The position numbers and the translations under genes are program-made. 64,000 bases of DNA from NCBI GenBank assembly GCA_026122225.1, contig JANEZZ010003061.1:1302001-1366000 (forward strand), in the 5' to 3' direction. The notes below the pieces were generated by a model. The model saw only the letters and a list, made by a program, of their open reading frames with translations. It searched no databases and was not told the origin of the DNA. Of the stretch, positions 21,892 through 33,299 are shown piece by piece (positions within the stretch are counted from its first letter, which is position 1; the number at the start of each line of letters is the position of its first letter). This stretch comes from Heloderma charlesbogerti (lineage: Eukaryota > Chordata > Lepidosauria > Squamata > Helodermatidae).

Positions 21892-22174
21892 CATGAAAGG
21901 ATGAAATAAACGTTTCCCTTAAAAAAATGAAGCCTGGGATTCTAACTCCAGACCCAACACCTGACAACTACTCTTCATCTGACAAAAGACAACCTTCATA
22001 TAAGATTTCATCCACTACTAGACTATGCCAATGACACATGATGAGCTGTATGATCAGGAATGGATTCTGGTGAATCACATTACAGTCTTGAATGCTCACT
22101 TTAAAGACATGACAGATCCATTTAAAATACCAGGTCAGAAGCATATAATTATGTTACGATGATTAACAACATAC

Positions 22175-22341
22175 CTATGTGAGACAGCTCCCCAAGCACC
22201 ATGCTTATTTGTTAGGATATTCAGTATTTTCTGTTTCAGCTGATTCGCTGTAACATGATCTCGATGCTTGGCTGCACTGATAAGGTGGTCACACATCTTC
22301 TCCTCTTCTCTCCTGTCAGCAGCATATTGGGCACACTGTGA
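22175..22341 (-). CDS. NBEA: Neurobeachin-family exon (third listed exon)
   Basis: A 167-bp exon with the acceptor ctttctag before TCACAG and the donor CATAG|gtatgt. It encodes [20 protein letters not shown] and continues through [19 protein letters not shown] to [14 protein letters not shown]. This is a highly conserved block that I recognise from neurobeachin, upstream of the PH-BEACH module (probably the DUF1088 region). It joins in phase 0 to the exon at 30810-30918 (…AEFE|SQCA…) and ends in phase 2. NBEA is a large brain-enriched AKAP/BEACH scaffold for membrane-receptor traffic. [14 protein letters not shown] favours NBEA over LRBA. The next downstream exon is not in the window. Confidence 0.9.
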
Positions 22342-23308
22342 CTAGAAAGGGAAACCATTCTTATTGTTTCAGTAAACAGATTTGAAAAGTATCTTACAAC
22401 TCATTTTCGCTTACCTGAAATTTTCCTCATTTTTGCAATTGCTAATTTTCTAGCTTTCATTATTATCTGTGCATAAAGTCAGTACACTGGCATTTGATTA
22501 ATTAAATTAGTTTACCATTAAATGCAATGAAACACTGTAGGCTGGATCCAAAAGGGATCCAAGTGTGGTAGAAGACACTTCTGCTTACACAAGAGGGGTC
22601 CAGAATATCTGCTAATTCCTCGCGCCAGCTGCAACCCTCTGCACAATATCACATGCAATCCCTGATGGTCCTCTGACTCTCAGGAGCTGCTTTTCAGAGT
22701 ATACAGGGAGCTGCATGAAGGAGGGAGGCACTTGTTCTGTGAGTGAACTCCACTTGTAATTGTTAGGATCCAACTCTGTACTTATGCACAGAAAACGTAA
22801 CAGAAAACCATGTTTTCTAGTTGATCCTGGCTTGTTCTCACTAACTAACCACTTCAGTCAGTGACCTGGTTCGACAGCCCACCGGGTCATCCATTCTCAT
22901 GTTCCTACCGACCTAATCTCTGAGCAGGGTCTCAGATCCTGAAAGCACTGGGCAGGCAGATTTGTGTAGAAAAAATATGAATGTTTATTTTGTAGTCTTG
23001 GTCACTGGCACAGCACAGCATGAGCAGACTTGACCATCCCTTCTTCCCTCTGCAACCTCATGTACCTCACACATCTGGTCCAGAGAGTCCCTCAATTCTT
23101 TGGAGCACATTTGGAGGGCATGCGGGGGGGGGCTGTAAGGGGGAGGCAGAATCCAGGCCACCAGCAGTAGCCATTCCAGTGGCAGACACAGTTGGACACA
23201 ACTCTATAGTAAGTCAACATAGCAAGAACATTTGGATGTAAATAGGCTAGTATGTTTTTTTAAGTTTAGAAACTTGTTTCAGTCAAGTTACTATGTATTC
23301 ATAGTAAA

Positions 23309-23420
23309 AGTTGCATCATCATCATCATCATCATTTTGAGTTGCCCTGTAGCTGAAGCTGTCAGGGCAACATACAAAATAAATACAAACACAATAAAACC
23401 AGTAATAAAACCAATAACAT
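23309..23420 (-). mobile_element. L2 LINE tail with (ATC)n
   Basis: catcatcatcatcatcatcat at about 23312-23333 is followed by ttgagttgccctgtagctga..ctgtcagggcaacatacaaaataaataca. The latter is a degraded antisense version of the L2 3' end. A (CAG)n run follows at about 23457-23476. Confidence 0.55.
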
Positions 23421-25310
23421 AACCACTATTGCTTAAGCATATAATTAAAAGTAAAAGCAGCAGCAGCAGCAGCAGCCAAATCTTAAATTAAAAGGCCTGG
23501 GAGAATAAAAGGCCTGGGAGGAAGAGAAACAGTAACAGAGAGAGAAAGGGTTGACAGAAAGAGAGAGAAAATGGTTAGGCCCTGATTACATTTGGCTCTG
23601 GCCCAGCTTACCAGTGACGCCTGGCATATTACCCCTGAGGGAATGTGACCCTCAACAAAAAAAAAGTTCCCAATCCCAGTTTTAGAATATATTAATAGAA
23701 ATAACATATTTTTATACCAGTTCTTTTGGCTCCATAATAATTTGAAACCTATTTATGCAAAATGCCTTTTTATGCAAAAGCATAAAAACTGTACTTGTAT
23801 TATGCACACACATTTCACATTCTACCCACTATGAACTACACAATTTTAGTAAAATTTATTTTAAGAACACAGACATTATAGGGTTAATTAATTTTTCAAT
23901 TTATCTTCTTGAACCAAGAAGCACCAATTAGCACAATGATCTTCTTCAGTAATGAGGATAATATTTCATCAGCTCATTGGACAGTTAAATCAAATTTTCA
24001 TTTTTCATCCTGAGTGATTATAGAAGCTAACAGAATGAACGTATGTTAGCTGTGAAACATTGCTTCGAGGCTACCTGAACTTTCTTAGTAACAACATTCT
24101 AAAATATAAACACTCGATAACATTCATGAAATGAAAGTTTCTAAAGCTAGCTTTATGTTACACAAGCACACGCTGATTCTGTAACTTTGTATCTAACACA
24201 GGATTAAACAGGAAGGTTAGTCAAAACGGTAGATGCAATTTAACAAAAATTACTTGATTAGTTAAAACCTTTTCATGGAGTAAAGAATTTTTACAGAAGC
24301 AAAATATAATAAATAAATATGAAATAGCTTTATATATTTATGTCTAGCACATTTCCCCCACAAAATATTGAATGGAAGATGAATGTGAAAGTAGGTACAA
24401 AGCATCTAAAATATGTTTGCTCTCTCCAAATATGCCAATTCTATGCCCGTCCATTTAGGCGGAGATTCCAAGAATCATGCATGTGTGCCCAAGTTCCAAC
24501 AGCAGCTCCTCCTGTCTTTCTAGAACAGCTTTTTTGTGGCCACAGGGTGGAAGGGGTGTCTCAGAAGGCTATTTCCACCTGTGGCTATTTAGATTATGTC
24601 CTTACTATTTGTTTAAAATTACACAGTTTATAGTGTCTTCTTAAACATTATACATTTTATATTGCATACCCAAAGCATCATATTTTTGAAATATGAAGAT
24701 AACAAAAAATCATGAAGAATCTTATGTTTGAGAAAGGTCTAGGTTTGCTTACTAGAAAATTGACTTAAGGTTTCCCCTTAAGGGAATTTGGTTAATATTC
24801 TAAATTGTATTTGCTAACTAAAGCTGGAAGCTAATTGAATATTCTCATTTCATCTAGGGTTCTGACAGATCTTATACTGCAAAAAATTCTTCAAAGGGCA
24901 GATAACTCAATCTTCTACTGTCATCTTAGTTTACTGCATGATACTCTGATAAATATCAAATGTTATTTACTGTTGAAGCAATATGAAATTTCTGTGTGAC
25001 ATACACTTAATTGTAAATGTGATTTTTTTAAAAGAAATATATATATAAACTCAAAATATCCAGAATATGCTTGGAAATAAATTTGTTGCAATCTCATATG
25101 ACAAGTGAATGCTATCTTGGATGACAGAATAAAGTAAAGGTTATATGTACTGAGACAGAAAATATAAGACAAAGATCATTTTTCAAACTATGCCAAAAAG
25201 AACAAAAATATGTCATTTAGAAAGCTAGCCAAATTATGCCAAAACCCCAATCCTACACATTACCTCTCTTCTCTATCCTCAATCTTATATGATGTTTTTT
25301 GTAAATGACT

Positions 25311-25410
25311 AAGGGCACAATCCTATGCATGTTTAGACAGAAAAAAACTCCTACAACTCCCAGCATTCCCTGCCTTTTTTCTGTCTAAACATGCATAAGA
25401 TTATGCCCTA
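25311..25410. repeat. Near-perfect hairpin MITE
   Basis: The left arm aagggcacaatcctatgcat, continuing gtttagacagaaaaaa, pairs with the right arm ttttttctgtctaaac, continuing atgcataagattatgccct, with only two or three mismatches over ~34 bp. The ~30-bp loop is actcctacaactcccagcat and neighbouring bases. This high arm identity suggests a young insertion. No ORF. Confidence 0.75.
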
Positions 25411-25559
25411 AAATGTTCCTATTCTTTCAGGGATAGAAATGTGGCAAAATGTAATGGGCAGAGCAATCCTAAGTAGAGCCTGTGGCATGGAAGAGCGAAA
25501 TGGCAGATCCTCTGCCAAGGCGGAAGGTGGGGGTGGTTTCCTTCCTTACTGTGCAGATT

Positions 25560-26050
25560 GTTTGCTATTTTAAATTTCCCACCCTTTGATTCAGGTGGGG
25601 AAGAAATTTGTCATGCCAACTCCAGGCCCAATACTGGAGTCCACCTGACAACTGAAGGATCCTTGGATCTAGCAAACCTAAGGACACCTTCACCCCGCAT
25701 TCACCCTTGGACCACCTTGTTTTGGGACCTTCTAATGGCTACTGCAAATGGAATGCCCACTGGAAGAGAGCCTTCTCAGTGGTCCCCCCCCTCCCCTGCC
25801 CTCTTCTCTCAGGAATTTGGTAGCATATAATCAGTTTTTACTCAGGTCCCAGGTTATCTTTGGCTGATGGTTTAAAAAATGTTTTTAGATATATGTTGTC
25901 TGGGTGTGTGCTATCTGTTTATATGTTTTTACACAGATGGTTTTCGTACTTTGTATAATGTATTTTAATGGTTTTTAATTTGGGGAAACTGCCCAGAGAG
26001 CTTTGGCTATGAGGCAGTACAGAAATATAACAAAGGAAATAAAAATCATA
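25560..26050 (+). mobile_element. Decayed L2 LINE 3' end with tail
   Basis: ggagagcc-ttctcagtgg-tcccccc (RAFSVVPP-like) is followed by the L2 3' UTR block ttttaatggtttttaatttg, then gaaactgcccagagagctttggctatgaggcagtacagaaatataa. That is the sense version of the tail found antisense elsewhere in the window. The coding part is heavily degraded. Confidence 0.72.
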
Positions 26051-26230
26051 GTAGAATTATGTCTATGGATCTGCCTGTAGGCAGAAGAGGGGCTTCCATT
26101 CTGGACATGTCTCTTGTACATACTTTCCAGTCACTTCAGGAAGAAAGTAATGAATGAACTGAGTTCTATCATGGTTAGCTGAATGTAATGTCTCTGTTAC
26201 TATCCATTGTCTGGAAAGAATAGGGGATTT

Positions 26231-26304
26231 AAATCAGGGGGTGGAAAGACTTCATGTTAGTTAAAATAAATCAGGGGGTAGAAAGACTTCATGTTAGTTA
26301 AAAT
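26231..26304. repeat. Recent 37-bp tandem duplication
   Basis: Two adjacent 37-bp units beginning aaatcagggggtRgaaagac and ending gttagttaaaat, differing at one base (tgg versus tag). Located in the NBEA intron between the L2 tail and the BovB. Confidence 0.95.
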
Positions 26305-26685
26305 AAATGTCTTACAGACCAGTTGTTTTATAACTTTCTCCCTGAAATGAGGGGAAGGGGAACTCCCATACAACCCAGTTCTATACCAGACTGAATATTC
26401 TACCCAGAACTCAACACTTCAATACTGCACTGTAAATGAAAGTTTACTTCAGTTAATATGAGTGGATCCTGCTCTAAGCTGACATATTTAAACAATGTCT
26501 ATTACCAATATATTATATAAATATACATTTCAAATTATCAATTCATATGGCTTTTGTGTCCTTGAAAACATTCCATCTTTTGTCTTACCAAAATTAAGAA
26601 TTCGATTAGAGAGCAATCTTACAGCTCTGAGGTAGAGACTGAGGAGCCATAGGATACTGGGGATTTTCCCCTTTGAGACCATTGT

Positions 26686-29600
26686 TGTTGTTGTTCAGTC
26701 GTTCAGTCGTGTCCGACTCTTCGTGACCCCATGGACCATAGCACGCCAGGCCTTCCTGTCCTCTGCTCTCTCCCAGAGTGTGCTCAAGTTCACATTCATT
26801 GCATCGGTGATGCTATCTAGCCATCTCAACCTCTGCCATCCCCTTCTCCTTTTGCCTTCAATCTTTCCCAGCATCAGGGTCTTTTCCAGGGAGTTTTCTC
26901 TTCGCATTAGGTGGCCAAAATATGTGAGCTTCAGCTTCAGGATCTGTCCTTCCAATGAGCACTCAGGGTTGATTTCCTTTAGGATGGACTGATTTGACCT
27001 CCTTGCAGTCCAGGGGACTCGTAAGAGTCTTCTCCAGCACCACAGTTCGAAAGCATCGATTCTTCAGCGCTCAGCCTTCCTTATAGTCCAGCTCTCACAG
27101 CCATACATTACTACTGGGAAAACCATAGCTTTGATTATACGGACCTTTGTCGGCAAGGTGATGTCTCTGCTTCTTACTATGCTGTCTAGGTTTGCCATAG
27201 CTTTCCTCCCAAGGAGCAAGCGTCTTTTAATTTCATGGCTACAGTCACCGTCTGCGGTGATCTTGGAGCCCAAGAAAATAAAATCTGTCACTGCTTCCAT
27301 TTCTTCCCCTTCCATATGCCAGGAAGTGATGGGGCCAGATGCCATGATCTTAGTTTTTTTAATGCTGAGTTTCAAACCAGCTTTTGCACTCTCCACTTTC
27401 ACTCTCAACAAGAGGCTCTTTAGATCCTCTTCACTTTCTGCCATCAGGGTGGTATCGTCTGCGTATCTGAGGTTGTTGATAATTCCTCCAGCAATCTTAA
27501 TTCCGACCTGTGATTCATCCAACCCCGCGTTTCTCATGATGTACTCTGCATATAAGTTAAATAAGCAGGGCGACAATATGCAGCCTTGTCATACTCCTTT
27601 CCCAATTTTGAACCAATCGGTTGTTCCATGTCTGGTTCTTACTGTTGCTTCTTGACCCTCATACAGGTTTCTCAGGAGACAGCTAAGGTGGTCTGGTACT
27701 CCCATCTCTTTAAGAATTTGCCACAGTTTGTTGTGATCCACACAATCAAAGGCTTTAGCGTAGTCAATGAAGCAGAAATAGACTTTTTTTTGGAATTCTC
27801 TTGCTTTCTCCATGATCCAGCGAAAGTTGGCGATTTGATTTCTAGTTCCTCTGCCTCTTCAAAACCCAGCTTGTATTTCCAGTAGTTCTCGGTTCACATG
27901 CTGCTGAAGCCTAGCTTGTAGGATTTTGAGCATCACCTTGCTGGCATGTGAAATGAGCGCAATTATACGGTAGTTTGAACACTCTTTGGCATTGCCCTTC
28001 TTTGGAATTGGAATGTAAACTGACCTTTTCCAGTCTTGTGGCCACTGTTGAGTGTTCCAAATTTGTTGGCATGTTGCGTGCAGCACTTTAACAGCATCAT
28101 CTTTTAGGATTTTAAATAGCTCAGCTGGAATAATGTCATCTCCGCTAGCTTTGTTGTTAGTCATGCTTCCTAAGGCCCACTTGACTTCACTCTCTAGGAT
28201 GTCCGGCTCAAGTTCAGTGACCGCACTATCATGGCTATCAGGGACGTTAAGATCTTTCCTGTATAGTTCTTCTGTGTATTCTTTCCACCTCTTCTTAATC
28301 TCATCTGCTTCTGTTAGGTTGTAACAGAAGCAGATGAAAGGCTACTTGTAAAGCCTTTTTTGTCCTTCATCATGCCCGTCTTTGCACAAAACATTCCCTT
28401 GATATCTCCAATTTTCTTGAAGAGATCTCTAGTCTTTCCCATTCTGTTGTTTTCCTCGATTTCTTTGCATTGTTCATTTAAGAAGGCCTTCTTGTCTCTC
28501 CTTGCTATTCTCTGGAAATCTGCATTCAGTTGGATATATCTTCCCCTTTCTCCCTTGCTTTTCACTTCCCTTCTTTCCTCAGCTACTTGTAAAGCCCCAT
28601 CAGACAGCCACTTTGCTTTCTTGCATTTCTTTTTCTTTGGGATGGATTGAGTTGCTGCCTCCTGAACAATGTTACGGACCTCCGTCCATAGTTCCTCAGG
28701 CACTCTGTCTATCAGGTCTAATCCCTGAAATCTATTCCTCACCTCCACTGTATATTCATAAGGGATATGATTTAGGTCATATCTGAATGGTTTAGTGGTT
28801 TTCCCTACGTTCTTCAATTTCAGCCGAAATTCTGCAAGAAGCAGCTCATGATCTGAGCCACAGTCAGCGCCAGGTCTTGTTTTGACTGACTGTATAGAGC
28901 TTCTCCATCTTTGGCTGCAAAGGACATAATCAATCTGATTTCAATATTGACCATCTGGTGATGTCCACATGTAGAGTTGCCTCTTGTGCTGTTGGAAAAG
29001 AGTGTTTGCTATGATCAGCGTGTTCTCTTGGCAAAACTCTACTAGCCTTTGTCCTGCTTCATTTTGTACACCAAGGCCATGCTTGCCTGTTATCCCGATG
29101 ATTTCTTGACTTCCTACTTTGGCATTCCAATCCTCTATGATGAAGAGGACATCTTTTTTTGGTGTTAGTTCTAGAAGGTGTTGTAGGTCTTCACAGAACC
29201 GATCAACCTCAGCTTCTTCGGCCTCAGTGGTTGGGGCATAGACTTGAATTACTGTGATGTTGAATGGTTTGCCTTGGATTCATACTGAGATCATTCTATC
29301 GTTTTTGTGATTGTACCCCAGTACTGCTTTTCTCACCCTTTTATTGACTATGAGTGCTACTCCATTTCTTCTAAGGGATTCTTGCCCACAGTAGTAGATA
29401 TAATGGTCACCTGAATTAAATTCATCCATGCCTGTCCATTTTAGTTTGCTGATTCCCAAGATGTTGATGTTCAATCTTGCCATCTCATGCTTGACCACCT
29501 GCAGCTTACCTTGATTCATTGATCTTACATTCCAGGTTCCTAAACAATATTGTTCTTTACAGCATCGGATTTTCTTTTCACCACCAGACACATCCACAGC

Positions 29601-29945
29601 TGAGTGTCCTTTCGGCTTTGGCCCAGCCGCTTCACTCATTCTGGCGCTACTTGGAAATACCCTCTGCTCTTCCCCAGTAGTATATTGGACACCTTCCGAC
29701 CTGAGGGGCTCATCTTCCGGCGTCATCTCTTTTAGCCTTGCGATACGTTCCATGGGGTTTTCTTGGCAAGAATACTGGAGTGGGTTGCCATTTCCTTCTC
29801 CAGAGGACCACATTTTGTCAGAACTCTCCACCATGACCTGTTTGTCTTGGGTGGCCCTGCACGGCATAGCTTACGGCTTCACTGAGTTACGCAAGCCCCT
29901 TCGCCACAATAAGGCAGTGATCCATGAAGGGGTTTTGAGAACATA
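26686..29945 (-). mobile_element. BovB (RTE clade) LINE, nearly full length, broken
   Basis: About 3.26 kb in minus orientation. The endonuclease begins near 29560 (LGTWNVRSMNQGKLQVVK). The RT has IPAELFK, WKRSVYIPIPKKG, a FCFIDYAKAFDCVDH motif A, MSPCLFNLYAEYIM, and NNLRYADDTTLMAES with an intact YADD near 27450-27475. It ends with the C-terminal WCWRR-type and RTRLND segments. The 3' end is a (GTT)n-type tail at 26686-26700. ORFs are interrupted by stops and frameshifts at several points (near 29280-28820, 28314, 28165, 27860, 27585, 27060). BovB moves by target-primed reverse transcription and is typical of squamates and a few other lineages through horizontal transfer. Confidence 0.92.
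28301..28358. repeat. Perfect 16-bp inverted repeat inside BovB
   Basis: Arm tcatctgcttctgtta (28301-28316), loop ggttg, arm taacagaagcagatga (28322-28337), all perfectly complementary. It is followed immediately by a second small hairpin, aaaggct-acttgtaa-agccttt. Related BovB copies carry only one arm's worth of coding sequence (a TEADEIKK-type stretch), so the other arm is an inverted duplicate that breaks ORF2. Confidence 0.85.
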
Positions 29946-30809
29946 GACAGACCTAAAGTCTCAGATGGGAAAATCCCTGCGTGGATTTCCCCATCTCATC
30001 CCTCCCAGTCGCCACACAAAGCTCCATGGAGCTTCTTCTAGCAAGGTCACGAATTCGGAAGAGGATGGGGAGGAAGGACACAGGTCGTGGCAGTGAATGG
30101 GGATGAGAGGGTACAGGCCGTGGATCCACCAGATCAACAAGCCTCTTGGCCTCTCTTACCACTCTAACCAGGTAGGTGAGTAGACTGGCTTCGAGGTCCA
30201 TCTAGCTCAAATTCCAACAAAGTAGCATGAAGAGATTTCAAGACCCTCCATTGCTGTTCCTGCCTTGCCTGGCTCTTGCCAGCAGGGCTTACGATAGGCC
30301 AAGGACTCCAAGATCAGAGCCCTCCATCTACTGAGTGTCAGTCCTGTAGGACTGCACTCTTAATCTACTTTAGAAGATAGTAAAAATACATTTGTATGGT
30401 CTGTCAGTTTGCTTTAAAATCTCACGTCAGCAAGGAAATATTGTTTTTACAATGGGCCAGCTACTTTGCCATCTTTTTTCAGAGCACAATTTACATATGA
30501 AAATGTAACTACATTAGTAACTTGCATTGGTTACTAATTTTGACTTTTTAAAAACTGCTATATCAAGAGAGTAGTCCTGCTGATAAATGGAGGTCCTGCA
30601 AATCAAATAATCTAATGAGATTTAGCAAAGGGTTCAACAAATAAATAATGAGCTTCCTATGTGTGACACCTACCAAGATTTTAAAATACTGATTTTGAAA
30701 TGTCCACAGTCTAATTTCTCTTTTAAACATCCTTATTGTACAGGCTTACAGTGTAGGTGATAGTTAGGTGAAAACAGAAAAGCAGAGATTCATCAGCTCC
30801 CAGGCTTAC
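29946..30809. other. Intronic DNA with a low-copy repeat pair member
   Basis: The segment 30236-30360 (ccctccattgctg..aggcttacgataggcc-like..agagccctccatctactgagtgtcagtcct) shares words with 50505-50625 (gggcttaggatagatggagg..ctctgatcttgga..agtgtcagtccct), partly in inverted order. They probably derive from the same unidentified repeat. Nothing else is recognised. Confidence 0.4.
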
Positions 30810-30918
30810 CTCAAATTCTGCATGTTTGTGTACATCTTCAGCTCTTTGCCTGTTCAAAATAAACTCTGCCTCATTTGCAACACGTACAATGTGGTCTTTC
30901 ATTGCATGACACAACAAT
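30810..30918 (-). CDS. NBEA: Neurobeachin-family exon (second listed exon)
   Basis: A 109-bp exon with the acceptor tttttcctccag and the donor GAG|gtaagc. The first base completes the Arg codon split from the exon at 39386-39450. The exon then encodes [20 protein letters not shown] and [16 protein letters not shown], a block I know as near-invariant in vertebrate neurobeachin. The family usually has Ser where this reads Cys in LLCHAMKD. It ends in phase 0, in frame with 22175-22341. Confidence 0.92.
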
Positions 30919-33299
30919 CTGGAGGAAAAAAGTTAACTGAATTCAGTCCTGAAGCGCTTTCATTAAAAAATATTTAAAACATCAAATTTAGCACACTTTA
31001 AACTGGATTTACTGACGTTAATAGGCAGAAAATAATAATGTGAGAATAAATTGCCCTGTAAAATCAATCACAATCCACCAACAGAAATTATATATTCAGC
31101 TTATTGCCATAATTAAGCAGCACTTGTTTATATGCTACTCTTTTTATTTGGCATGTGTTTGTCCTGAGAAAACTGTCCTGCCCACAGACATATTAGCATA
31201 ACATGTACCTTTTATAATTGCCTAGTTACTATCCATCATTACTTACTAATGACAATTTGAAATATACAAACTTTCTTTTAAAATGCCATTATACATAATC
31301 AAGCAGGATTGAAATCACACCTTCTTCTCCTCCTTCAGGTTTCCTTAAGAAAAATCAACGCTATCCCTTGGATGAAACATAAGTGTTTAATATTGTCTTA
31401 AAAGTCTGATCCAACTGAACACAGTAAGTGTGTTATCACAGACTTCAGCAGAAGCAGATTTAAGCCAGTGATGAGTGCTTTGAAAATCCTGCCTTTGTAT
31501 ATTTGTTCTTCAAAGGCAAACATTTCTGGAAAATTTTCTCAGCTGTGGGAAAAGCAGTGTTCTTTACCAGAGAATTCCTTCTTTATAAAGTGCACTCTGA
31601 TACCATAATAAAGCATGTTGGCCACAGATGCTCTGCTACAAAAAAATATGGATATTTTAAGTATTGTACACTCAGCTGCTTGCCCTTTCATCAGGGATGG
31701 CTCCAGATTTTGCCATCAAAATTGTTACACAGTACAATCTGCAAGGGTTCCATGATGATGTTCCAGCATCCCTTACAATGTTGCGAAGAATGGAGGCATG
31801 AAACCCTCTGATTCTACAGTGTTTGAGTGATGCTCTTATGAATATTGCTGTCCCAAACAATCATGTGGACTGGCTGACCCTCCGTTTTATTGACATGGAA
31901 TTATGATCCTTTTAAACGTGATAATTTGGGGAGCACCTGAGGGGTAAACTATACTCATGGAAATGAAGCCCTGAGAGGCACTTTTTCTAAAGCACAGCAA
32001 CTTTTGGAATGGCCATTTTCAAGTAAAGAAGTGGCAGTGCTTAGTCCTTTCCCCACTTGCCATTTTTCAGCTCCAAATCCCTCCCCAAGCTGCTTTTTGC
32101 CTCCTACAGGTGGTCCAAAACGGGTACGTGCCTGACTTAGTAACTCCATAGGAAGGAAAGACAGCTTGGGGGATGATCTGGAGTAGAAAACACGCAGTGA
32201 GGAAAGCATTATGCACTTCTCACCTGACTGCTTTTTCACACAAATTTCCTTTTCTTCAGAGAAGCCAGCTATCACCAGGTTTTGTTACAAACCTTTCCAT
32301 GTAATGTAATGTGTAGTTTGCCTCTGAGATGGCAGATGATCAAACTAGGAAGTTATTTCGTTAAATATTTTGAGAACTGCCCATCACCACTGGACCATAC
32401 CACTGAACATGCTCCTGCTCCTGCTGGATCCCACCTTCTGCTATACACACATACAATTATGAGGCTCTGGTGTGTGGTCAGAGTATCAATGCACACAAAA
32501 GCTCCACATCAGCAAGTCCCTCCCCATTCAGTTTTGCAGACAGCTTTGTGCATGTATTCCCACTGCACATGACCTGGGGAGCTTTGGTTTGGCCAAATAA
32601 GCTAAATTGCAAACATTAAATAATATGTACATTTGAACAATGTATATTAGAATTTGCTAGTCCAGTTGTAGGCAACTGTGTTTTCATATATATAAATGTG
32701 TTTCTCACTTTTAATTTATTCCTTGTTGAGCATATTCAGTGTATCAAATCTGATATAACTGTAGGGAACTGCTACCCAAGAAAATGGTGGGTAACAGGCA
32801 TTGATTTCTTATGTGGCTCTTCCCTATGAGGGAGGGAGATTTGACTGAGGCTTGCAAAGGTAACAGGAACTCCCTTCAGTTACTTCCCTCTCATGTGATT
32901 AGCAATTACATAATGGAGAGAGCGGGGCCTTGCCTACTGGCCCACCACTGACAATGTGGTGCACGCGGTGCAACCCTCCCCATTTTAGTGGCATTTTTGC
33001 AGAGGGGAAGCTGACTGAATGGACATAGTATCTGCCTGTGGACTGGAATACCCCATGATCAGGGTTCCAGGTCACAGGAAAGCTTACACACATTCAGTAG
33101 GTACACATGCCCCCAATGCATGGATTCTGGGGGGGAGGGCCACCAGGCCTGCAACAGTGGGACCAAAAGGCATGGGTTTGCTCCCCCATCAAATGACTGG
33201 TAATGTTGAAGGGGAAAACAACAGAATAACCTGGTGTCCTGACTCTCTAGCCTATTCAGTTGTTTTTCCTTTCAACATTTCCTTTCAACATTTTCCTAC

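Larger units (their letters stand above)
22342..30809 (-). other. NBEA intron (8468 bp)
   Basis: Bounded by the exons at 22175-22341 and 30810-30918, with GT (gtaagc) and AG (ttctag) ends. It contains two hairpin MITEs or tails, a decayed L2, a short tandem duplication and the nearly full-length BovB at 26686-29945. Stretches 22350-23300, 23430-25300 and 29950-30800 otherwise hold nothing I recognise, apart from a (CAG)n at 23457-23476. Confidence 0.8.

Noticed and set aside
27131..27655. 174-residue plus-strand open frame
   Set aside because: Antisense shadow of the BovB reverse transcriptase.
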